From assembly GCA_039029935.1 (NCBI GenBank), contig JBCCFC010000347.1, forward strand, positions 1-10,815: a stretch of DNA of 10,815 nucleotides, in the 5' to 3' direction. The notes beneath the pieces were generated by a model that was not told where the DNA came from, did no database searches, and saw nothing but the letters and a program-made list of their open reading frames with translations. Origin of the DNA: G039029935 sp039029935. GTDB lineage: Bacteria; Chloroflexota; Anaerolineae; Caldilineales; Caldilineaceae. Positions 6,601 through 10,815 of this stretch are shown piece by piece. The position numbers were made by a program, and so were the translations under genes. The stretch's first letter is position 1, and every line of letters begins with the position of its first letter.

Positions 6601-7791
6601 CACCTATATCTACGTGGAACGCGAATCATGGATGTGTCAGTGTTGGGTGGATTGAGCAACCTACAACAGTTAGACCTTCGTTCTACGCAGGTTCAGGACG
6701 TATCGGCGTTGGGTGGATTGAGCAATCTGCAACAATTAGACCTTCGTTCTACGCAGGTTCAGGACGTGTCAGTGTTGGGTGGATTAAGCAATCTGCAACG
6801 GTTAGACCTTCGTTCTACGCAGGTAAGCGATGTGTCAACATTGGCGGGATTGAATAACCTGCGTATTCGTGTAGAGCTAGACCGTCTATCAACCATACAA
6901 GGGCTAAACCAGATTCGTGGCCTTGATATAAGCCATATGAGCATACAGAACGGACTAGCATTAGAAAGATTGAGCAACCTGCAACAGCTAGACCTGAGTA
7001 GGTCGCAGGTGAACGACGTGTCGGCGTTAGCGGGATTGGGCAACCTACAACAGCTAGACCTTCGTTCCACGCAAGTGAGGGACATATCGGCGTTGGGTGG
7101 ATTGAGTAACCTGCAACAACTAGACCTTCGTTTGACACAGGTGAACGGCGTGTCGGCATTGGCAGAATTAAGCAATTTGCAACAACTAGACTTGAGTTCC
7201 ACACAGGTATACGACGTGTCAGCGTTGGACGGATTGAGCAACTTGCAACAGCTAGACCTTCGCTCCACGCAGGTGAGCGACGTGTCGGCGTTGGGTGGAT
7301 TGAGCAACTTGCAACAGTTAAACCTTCGTTCCACACAGGTGCGCGACGTGTCAGCATTGGCAGGGTTGAGCAACCTGCAAAAGCTATACCTGAGTAGCTC
7401 ACAGGTTCACGATGTGTCAGCATTGGTAGGGTTAAGCAACTTGCAAAAGCTATATCTGGGTGGCTCACAGGTTCAGGATGTATCAGTGTTGGCGGGGTTG
7501 AGTAACCTGCAAGAGCTATATCTGAGATACACGCAGGTTCAGGATGTGTCGGCGTTGGCGGGGTTGAGCAACTTACAACAGCTAGACCTGAGTTCTACGC
7601 AGGTTGCGGACGTGTCGGCTTTGGTGGGATTGAGCAACTTGCAAGAGCTAGACCTGAGTTACACGCAGGTTCAGGACGTGTCGGCGTTGGCGGGGTTGAC
7701 AAATCTTAGAAAACTCTATCTGGCGCGCAGTTGGGTGCGCGATGTCTCTGCATTGCGCAAGGCGTTGCCGGAACTGGTCATTTATAGTTAG
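3682..7791 (+). CDS. NACHT-LRR protein (bacterial NLR-like STAND NTPase)
   Basis: A 1369-residue protein. Hydrophobic segments at about 6-26 and 53-73 suggest membrane contact. A helical region at about 155-290 (LYANLLDTAAQQIFAVAQSF, later LQLFGVTYFDEAYQPLSVAY) resembles the NACHT N-terminal helical domain of bacterial NLR-like proteins. It contains a heptad coiled coil at 198-232. The NACHT domain has Walker A SEAGLGKTT (333-341, Lys339), Walker B LILVDGLDEV (423-432, Asp427/Asp430/Glu431) and a sensor-like IINSRPSG (457-464). FIHDTFVEYLAG (668-679) is the winged-helix motif typical of NACHT proteins. From 777 to the end there are 26 LRRs plus one degenerate repeat. STAND ATPases are switches: ligand binding to the repeats permits nucleotide exchange, oligomerisation and effector activation, and several bacterial NACHT proteins block phage. 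A defence role here is inference. No nuclease, TIR or protease effector motif is visible, so the hydrophobic N-terminus is the candidate effector. Confidence 0.93.
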   Translation: METTIATYLIAIFWPILARAIFVTIIRKSDDFTGMTADDWEQSLISPSEIAGDVMTGFMASGLVSLAGIRGLINRLTNRNREASDKAANLFEKIGKDAATNLVEAFRMSGHEMKEAEWKEAMESAIKTMDAHGWRLLIEENLNEDNFRRRLRTIPSSPWFSEKQQALYANLLDTAAQQIFAVAQSFPHFTRDTMAKLLQNDQELLRNMQTALDNMQTVLSNQQTILDNQLQILPQTYGRHRAEENTWFEHEYRTLIGSKLNNLQLFGVTYFDEAYQPLSVAYITLSVDIRNTDFQPVHDPTNDHDSTNDHNPRSNRRPVDEALATANRLLIVSEAGLGKTTLLKWIAVQAATGVFDDPNKTPYNAPLASWRRRIPFFLRLRDFANMDLLSPDKLATTIHELAILADSVPDGWTVQQLRNGRSLILVDGLDEVSNDKRREAVRRLNELLLLYPNNIVIINSRPSGLRDDPILRQQFDQHGFQTIELLPMDEKQIEQFVEQWHKAMGHGYDNKAILSDTAQKLLCTLKSHDDLRKLASSPILCAMLCALNLSELGELPRDRSRLYKRCIEILLQRDEDRRIKILPQRNEDRQVDANNHTYEPLAKGNQSQIQLLLARIAYWMMKRGVSTIHRKDVIRLLAESTLNAQPLLELLGDRSVIFLQQSDNEFDFIHDTFVEYLAGQGIVSAHEVYIVARDYGIKSEWHETLLLLAGHASPQDQADLLQGLYDLSQRELAHRRNLHFLAWSFWELLDHNFRVGNVLAMMTQHMQSLNLGGAPALNLRSTQVSDVSALTGLHNLQQLDLSEAQVSDVSALAGLRNLRQLSLMKARVKDVSALAGLSNLQQLDLRYTHVRDVSALGRLSNLQQLDLRSTQVSDVSALAELSNLQQLDLSGLQVSDVSALGGLSNLQQLDLSHTSVRDISALEGLSNLQQLHLSGSQVQDVSVLSGLSNLQQLDLRGTQVNNVSMLARLSSLQHLYLRGTRIMDVSVLGGLSNLQQLDLRSTQVQDVSALGGLSNLQQLDLRSTQVQDVSVLGGLSNLQRLDLRSTQVSDVSTLAGLNNLRIRVELDRLSTIQGLNQIRGLDISHMSIQNGLALERLSNLQQLDLSRSQVNDVSALAGLGNLQQLDLRSTQVRDISALGGLSNLQQLDLRLTQVNGVSALAELSNLQQLDLSSTQVYDVSALDGLSNLQQLDLRSTQVSDVSALGGLSNLQQLNLRSTQVRDVSALAGLSNLQKLYLSSSQVHDVSALVGLSNLQKLYLGGSQVQDVSVLAGLSNLQELYLRYTQVQDVSALAGLSNLQQLDLSSTQVADVSALVGLSNLQELDLSYTQVQDVSALAGLTNLRKLYLARSWVRDVSALRKALPELVIYS
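4294..4377 (+). repeat. Four tandem 21-bp units encoding a heptad coiled coil
   Basis: Units start at 4294, 4315, 4336 and 4357, and each encodes seven residues (LRNMQTA, LDNMQTV, LSNQQTI, LDNQLQI). The period matches one coiled-coil heptad, with Leu and other aliphatic residues recurring. It lies inside the N-terminal helical domain, upstream of NACHT. The likely roles are oligomerisation or a rigid spacer. DNA identity between units points to duplication. Confidence 0.75.
4573..4608 (+). repeat. 18-bp tandem duplication in the NACHT linker
   Basis: Two 18-bp copies differ by one base (CATGACCCAACGAATGAC and CATGACTCAACGAATGAC) and encode HDPTND-HDSTND at residues 298-309. They lie in a polar, probably disordered linker between the N-terminal helical domain and NACHT. 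The near identity implies a recent in-frame duplication. Confidence 0.8.
6010..7788 (+). repeat. Array of 26 leucine-rich repeats (66-bp units) plus one degenerate unit
   Basis: Residues 777-1369 are built of 22-residue units with framework LxLxxTQVxDVSAL then xGLxNLxx, resembling SDS22/internalin-type LRRs. Units 1-12 cover 777-1040, unit 13 with an irregular insert covers 1041-1080, units 14-25 cover 1081-1344, and unit 26 (1345-1369) caps the array. The insert at about 1063-1080 (ending STIQGLNQIRG) looks like a shortened 27th LRR. Framework Leu, Val, Ser and Asn are kept while codons vary synonymously, so most repeats are not fresh copies. Units 11 and 12 (6670-6801) are nearly identical in DNA and must be a recent duplication. 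Variation concentrates at unit positions 4-6, 9 and 15, the faces expected to bind ligand. Confidence 0.95.
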
Positions 7792-7797
7792 AGAGAA

Positions 7798-8034
7798 ATG
7801 ATGCGGTATGAAGCAGCAAAAAAAATGAGACTCAACACTGGCGAGGGCAACGGGGCTGCGAATGACAACGCTGTTGTGATTGAACACTACGCCGACCTGA
7901 GTGGAGCCGATTTCAAGCGCGCCAATCTCCGTCAAGCCAACCCGCGAGGAGTCAATCTGCGTTTTGCTGACCTCTGCGACGCCAACTTCAGCGGTGTCAA
8001 TCTATGGAAGAAATTGGTTAATAGAGTTGGGTAG
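7798..8034 (+). CDS. Small pentapeptide-repeat protein, in frame with the NACHT-LRR gene
   Basis: The frame encodes 78 residues from ATG 7798, or 77 from the adjacent ATG 7801. Residues 31-70 form eight consecutive pentapeptides (YADLS GADFK RANLR QANPR GVNLR FADLC DANFS GVNLW) of the A(D/N)LxX type, enough for only two coils of the right-handed quadrilateral beta helix. One repeat has Pro in place of the central Leu/Phe. The N-terminal 30 residues are polar and charged. The frame is the same as the NACHT-LRR gene, separated from it only by TAG (7789-7791) and two sense codons. It may therefore be the tail of a formerly fused or readthrough protein, a translationally coupled partner, or a remnant. 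GAGAGA just before the ATGs is a weak ribosome binding site. Pentapeptide proteins have varied roles, including protein-interaction modules, so no function is assigned. Confidence 0.7.
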   Translation: MMRYEAAKKMRLNTGEGNGAANDNAVVIEHYADLSGADFKRANLRQANPRGVNLRFADLCDANFSGVNLWKKLVNRVG

Positions 8035-8038
8035 TGGC

Positions 8039-8085
8039 GACCTTCCGGAGGTGAATATAGGACACATTTTCACCTCCGGAAGGTC
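8039..8085. repeat. Perfect 17-bp inverted repeat (hairpin), possible bidirectional terminator
   Basis: GACCTTCCGGAGGTGAA (8039-8055) is matched perfectly by TTCACCTCCGGAAGGTC (8069-8085) across a 13-nt loop. It lies in the 68-nt gap between convergent genes, where a two-way terminator is expected. No T-run follows either arm, so intrinsic termination is unproven. A dispersed palindromic repeat is the alternative. Confidence 0.75.
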
Positions 8086-8102
8086 CTGTCTTATCCGCGT
8101 CC

Positions 8103-9440
8103 CTATAACGGCCACCCATTATCAAAATTATAATAAAAATCCTGCAACGGAAACCGAAAATCCTCGACATCGCGCCGCACCGACGCCACATCCTCCCCCT
8201 GCACCAGCACCCGTGCCATAAAATCGGCAATCGTCGCCATATCCGCCTCCATTAACCCCAGCCGTGTGACCTCGATGGTGCCGATGCGCAACCCGCTGGG
8301 GCGGTCCCAATCTTCGGGTGCATCGCCGGGGATCAGGTTTTTGTTGGTGATGAGGTTGGCCTCGGCCAGTTTGTGTGCCACATCCAGCCCGCCGCCAAAT
8401 TGTTTGACATTGGCAATGACCTGATGCGTGCTGCTATAGCCACGCTCTGCCGCCAACATGGGAATGCCACGTTCATCCAACGCCTTGCCCAATGCCTGTG
8501 AATTCTTGACAATCTGTCCCATATAGATTTCACCATACTCCAGCATCTCGGCAGCGGAAACCGCCAGCGCAGCCACACGGTTAACCTGATGCGTCGCCGC
8601 CAACACAGGGAAGATGGCCTCAGTCAGTGGCTCGGTCAATTCAGGATCATTCCACATCAACATACCACTCTGAGGACCGCTAAAGGTCTTGCCCGCCGAG
8701 CCTGTCAGAGCCGCCGCACCCGCTTGCAGAGGATCTGGGAACTGCTTACCCGCAATCAACCCCGCCTGATGCGCCCCATCAAAGATAAACCGACCCCCCC
8801 AGGGCGTGATGATGTCCACCATCTCACGCACAGGCAGCGGGAAGAGCGTCATCGACATGCCCATGACCACGAGTTTGGGCTGGATGCGTTCGGCTTCTTC
8901 GGCAAAACGGTCGAGGTCTACCTCTAGCGTTTCTGGATTAAAGGCGATGTCATGAATCTCAACCGCCCGTGTCCCCGCAGGCCCATCATGACGGTTGCTG
9001 GAATGCCCCCCAAAGGGCTGTGCCGCCGTCATCACACGGTCGCCAGGCTGTGCCAATGCATGGTAGATTGCCATGTTGCCAATCATGCTGCCCATCAGCC
9101 TGTGGTCGGCATAGTTGCAGCGAAACGCCTTTTTCAACAACTCAACACAGAGGGCTTCCACCTCGTCAATGTGTTGTGTACCCGCAAACCAGCGATTGAC
9201 CCGCCCAATATGCCCCTCTGCCGCCCGTGTCCCAATTTCAGACGCCAGCATCCGACGCACGGTCGGGCTGGTTGGTGCTTCCGGCGCCAGCAAGTTGATG
9301 CAGCGTTTGCCACGCCACTCCTCATTGCGCGTCACCGCGTTGACCACCTCCTGCGCCATACCAGCGGCTCCCCCCGCACTGTCCAAAATGGCACGGGCAT
9401 TCGCCAACATGCTGCTGTCGTGAACCTCAAATTGTGTCAT
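8103..9440 (-). CDS. Serine hydroxymethyltransferase-like PLP-dependent enzyme (fold type I)
   Basis: The protein has 445 residues, slightly longer than typical GlyA (about 415-420). Sequence landmarks follow the SHMT order. LLAPEAPTSP (50-59) stands in for the SENYxSP segment, TRAAEGHIGRVNRWFAG for the NKYAEGYPGKRYYGG region, and DEVE (92-95) follows. FGGH has His146, and FDGAHQAGLIAG (220-231) carries Asp221 and His224 for the PLP ring. GSAGKTFSGPQSG (248-260) has the Schiff-base Lys251. Classical SHMT reads THKTLRGPRGG at this point, so the residue before Lys (Gly) and the Arg (Ser) differ, and the tyrosine pair is replaced by Trp-Phe. The reaction may therefore be a related aldolase, transaldolase or alpha-methylserine-type transfer rather than housekeeping glycine synthesis. 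AAGGAG at 9448-9453 lies 7 nt upstream and fixes the start. The gene is convergent with the NACHT block. Confidence 0.82.
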   Translation of the reverse strand: MTQFEVHDSSMLANARAILDSAGGAAGMAQEVVNAVTRNEEWRGKRCINLLAPEAPTSPTVRRMLASEIGTRAAEGHIGRVNRWFAGTQHIDEVEALCVELLKKAFRCNYADHRLMGSMIGNMAIYHALAQPGDRVMTAAQPFGGHSSNRHDGPAGTRAVEIHDIAFNPETLEVDLDRFAEEAERIQPKLVVMGMSMTLFPLPVREMVDIITPWGGRFIFDGAHQAGLIAGKQFPDPLQAGAAALTGSAGKTFSGPQSGMLMWNDPELTEPLTEAIFPVLAATHQVNRVAALAVSAAEMLEYGEIYMGQIVKNSQALGKALDERGIPMLAAERGYSSTHQVIANVKQFGGGLDVAHKLAEANLITNKNLIPGDAPEDWDRPSGLRIGTIEVTRLGLMEADMATIADFMARVLVQGEDVASVRRDVEDFRFPLQDFYYNFDNGWPL

Positions 9441-9447
9441 GGTATTT

Positions 9448-9453
9448 CTCCTT
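9448..9453 (-). promoter_or_regulatory. Ribosome binding site of the SHMT-like gene
   Basis: Read on the minus strand, AAGGAG sits 7 nt before the ATG at 9440. The 84-nt gap to the upstream gene end (9525) could hold a promoter, for example the TATACAT-like stretch near 9490-9497, but no convincing -35/-10 pair is seen. Confidence 0.7.
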
Positions 9454-9524
9454 GCTAAACTCAGTTCAGATACGTCTCTCGTGAATTGAATGTATACATA
9501 AAGAAGTCGTGGTATAGGAAATAC

Positions 9525-10403
9525 TCATTGGGATTGTATAATCGTAAAATTATCTACATCAATCGTTATTTCATCTTCATTTTCAAGCCCTACAGCAAAT
9601 GCAGAAGTGCCTCTAATTATATTGGGCGTCTCAAACAGACTTACAATTTCATCATTGATTTTAAAAGTTAAGTTACTACCGACTACTGATACACTTAATA
9701 TATTGACACCGCGCGTTCTTATATGTTTACTTGGGGACCATTGAGTGATTGGATCCCAGTGCCTTGTTAAATAATCCCACCTATTAATGCTGTAATAGTT
9801 CTCATCGGATTCCATAATATTAAAGGCATAATGTTCTTGGCTGTTTTTGCCAAAAATTAGCCCATATTTTAATGATTCACCTTTGGAACGGATTATTTGA
9901 ATATCTGCAGTCAGTACAAAATTTGAAAAAGTACCTGTGTGAGCCGTCCGGTGGTGATAGTCATTTTGTTTACCGATAACCTCAAACCGAAGTTTCCCAT
10001 TAGATAAGTAGAGGTTACTGGCAACATGTTCACTATCATATTCACCAAGTTCCCATACACCAGAGTCTTCTGAGAAATCATCATAAAATAATATTTGAGG
10101 CTCAGAGTTTACATCGTCCAAAACATTCAGAGTTTCAACTACCTGTTGTAGTTCTGATAAGTCTACTCTTACAGAATCAAGCATATCCTGACTAATTGCT
10201 GAGGATGGTAACTCATTTGTCTGTTGTTCTATACTATTCATTTGTTCAGAATATTCTTGTATCTCTGCTTGTATTGTTGGAATTTGTTTGACTTCACTTT
10301 CTAAGGTTGTGATTCGGCCTTGAAATAGAAAAAATACACCTGCAATTCCTAAAATACATCCACCTAGCACACTTCCTACTACTTGAATCAAATCGGATTT
10401 CAT
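9525..10403 (-). CDS. Single-pass membrane protein with coiled coil and C-terminal LamG/concanavalin-like domain
   Basis: The protein has 292 residues, starting at the ATG at 10403. GAGG 6 nt upstream supports this over the earlier in-frame start at 10493, which would add 30 residues. Residues about 7-28 (VVGSVLGGCILGIAGVFFLF) form one transmembrane helix; LGGC is only a weak lipobox and is followed by more hydrophobic residues. Residues about 30-95 are rich in Glu, Gln and Leu and likely form a coiled-coil stalk. Residues about 105-290 (YDDFSEDSGVWELG, NLYLSNGKLRFEV, LTFKINDEIVSLF, VDNFTI) resemble the beta-sandwich of the LamG/DUF1080-like fold, which commonly binds glycans outside the cell. 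The function is not known; a surface lectin-like sensor or adhesin is an inference. The gene is markedly more AT-rich than its neighbours, with many TTA, AAT and ATA codons, which hints at separate origin. Confidence 0.75.
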   Translation of the reverse strand: MKSDLIQVVGSVLGGCILGIAGVFFLFQGRITTLESEVKQIPTIQAEIQEYSEQMNSIEQQTNELPSSAISQDMLDSVRVDLSELQQVVETLNVLDDVNSEPQILFYDDFSEDSGVWELGEYDSEHVASNLYLSNGKLRFEVIGKQNDYHHRTAHTGTFSNFVLTADIQIIRSKGESLKYGLIFGKNSQEHYAFNIMESDENYYSINRWDYLTRHWDPITQWSPSKHIRTRGVNILSVSVVGSNLTFKINDEIVSLFETPNIIRGTSAFAVGLENEDEITIDVDNFTIIQSQ

Positions 10404-10440
10404 GGATAACCTCATTTGGTTTATTTTGTTTTTGTAAAAG

Positions 10441-10457
10441 ACTGGTGATATACCAGT
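10441..10457. promoter_or_regulatory. Operator-like dyad upstream of the membrane-protein gene
   Basis: ACTGGTGATATACCAGT is a perfect dyad with 6-bp arms and a 5-nt centre, 38 nt before the ATG at 10403. Its position in the leader suits a regulator-binding site or a small mRNA hairpin. The centre contains TATATC in the gene's direction, a poor -10 candidate. The assignment is speculative. Confidence 0.35.
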
Positions 10458-10480
10458 AGAGTTGATTATTGAAGTTGAGT

Positions 10481-10594
10481 ATACAATGAGCATAAAGAAT
10501 AGAAAAGCAAGAATGCATTGAAGATTTCAATTCTTCTCTAGTGAGCAGTAGAGTAGGCAGGTTTCGATCATGTGATATAATACAAAAATATCGC
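10481..10594 (+). repeat. Left arm of a 114-bp perfect inverted repeat
   Basis: Every base matches the reverse complement of 10702-10815. It starts ATACAATGAGCATAAAG and ends CAAAAATATCGC, and it lies upstream of the AT-rich membrane-protein gene. A TATAAT occurs at 10576-10581, without a good -35 box. Confidence 0.97.
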
Positions 10595-10628
10595 AACCCG
10601 CGTTCTTCTGTCACTGGTCCTGGCTAAA

Positions 10629-10667
10629 AGCTGACGGCTGATAGCTGATAGCTGATAGCTGATAGCT
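10629..10667. repeat. Heptamer tandem repeat (AGCTGAT) between the inverted-repeat arms
   Basis: Five 7-bp units (AGCTGAC, GGCTGAT, then AGCTGAT three times) plus a partial AGCT. AAAAGCT before it and AGCTTTTTT after it are inverted, with a T-run at 10667-10672, so a weak terminator-like fold is possible. Short tandemly repeated heptamers of this sort are known from cyanobacterial and other large bacterial genomes. Confidence 0.85.
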
Positions 10668-10701
10668 TTTTTATTAACACAAATATGGAAGAGCGCAGAT
10701 A

Positions 10702-10815
10702 GCGATATTTTTGTATTATATCACATGATCGAAACCTGCCTACTCTACTGCTCACTAGAGAAGAATTGAAATCTTCAATGCATTCTTGCTTTTCTATTCT
10801 TTATGCTCATTGTAT
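10702..10815 (-). repeat. Right arm of the 114-bp perfect inverted repeat, cut by the window end
   Basis: It is the exact reverse complement of 10481-10594 and runs to the last base of the window, so the true arm may be longer. The edges facing the loop (10591-10611 and 10681-10705) keep partial complementarity, about 12 of 18 positions by eye, as if an older palindrome had decayed inward. Confidence 0.97.

Larger units (their letters stand above)
10404..10815. other. Gene-free right end of the window, mostly a long inverted repeat
   Basis: I see no credible gene in these 412 nt. The first 77 nt are the AT-rich leader of the membrane-protein gene, including a dyad at 10441-10457. The remainder (10481-10815) is the inverted repeat described separately. 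A reading frame crossing the left arm on the minus strand has no family similarity and no start signal. Confidence 0.7.

Noticed and set aside
5987..7468. Long repetitive minus-strand ORFs across the LRR region
   Set aside because: They arise because the 66-bp period keeps antisense frames open; their residues do not follow any known repeat consensus.
6010..7788. Diversity-generating retroelement target or CRISPR-like array
   Set aside because: There is no reverse transcriptase, no template repeat and no adenine-biased changes; units are coding and contiguous with no spacers.
8952..9458. Plus-strand ORF opposite the SHMT-like gene
   Set aside because: The opposite strand has clear PLP-enzyme motifs and a ribosome binding site; this frame shows none.
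10576..10581. TATAAT -10 box in the inverted-repeat arm
   Set aside because: No acceptable -35 hexamer lies 16-18 nt upstream, and the surroundings are AT-rich so chance matches are expected.
10294..10614. Minus-strand 106-residue ORF overlapping the left inverted-repeat arm
   Set aside because: It overlaps the membrane-protein gene in another frame, has no recognisable domain, and the equivalent frame in the right arm is blocked by a stop.

Overview
The window looks like a chromosomal stretch of an environmental bacterium of moderate GC. My best guess is a Chloroflexota/Anaerolineae-like or other large-genome filamentous lineage, because of a large STAND/NACHT receptor, a lectin-fold membrane protein and short tandem heptamer repeats. 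No marker gene settles the taxonomy. No rRNA, tRNA, transposase or CRISPR array is visible.

Left part (1-3487, + strand). The window opens in the C-terminal end of an endonuclease/exonuclease/phosphatase-family protein. A tight three-gene cluster follows, with gaps of only 4 and 5 nt: a Gfo/Idh/MocA-type NAD(P)-dependent oxidoreductase, a cytoplasmic type I (formylglycine) sulfatase, and a class I SAM methyltransferase with four Cys in two N-terminal CxxC pairs. This reads as a small catabolic or modification operon acting on a sulfated, probably sugar-like, substrate; the substrate cannot be read from the sequence.

Centre (3682-8085, + strand). A 1369-residue protein has the layout of an animal NLR: N-terminal hydrophobic segments, a helical domain with a coiled coil built from 21-bp repeats, a NACHT NTPase, a winged-helix-like FIHDTFVEYLAG segment, and 26 near-regular 22-residue leucine-rich repeats plus one degenerate one. 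Its stop codon is followed, in the same frame and two codons later, by a 78-residue pentapeptide-repeat ORF, so the two may be a split or readthrough gene. A perfect 17-bp inverted repeat ends this block. This is the candidate new system: a bacterial NACHT-LRR sensor, plausibly anti-phage, with a possible pentapeptide tail or partner.

Right part (8103-10815, - strand). There is a divergent serine-hydroxymethyltransferase-like PLP enzyme, with an AT-rich gene upstream for a single-pass membrane protein with a coiled coil and a C-terminal LamG/concanavalin-like domain. The last 335 bases form a very long inverted repeat: two perfect 114-bp arms around a 107-nt centre that carries a heptamer tandem repeat. 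The right arm runs to the last base of the window, so the repeat may be a genuine element, an inverted duplication or a contig-end artefact.
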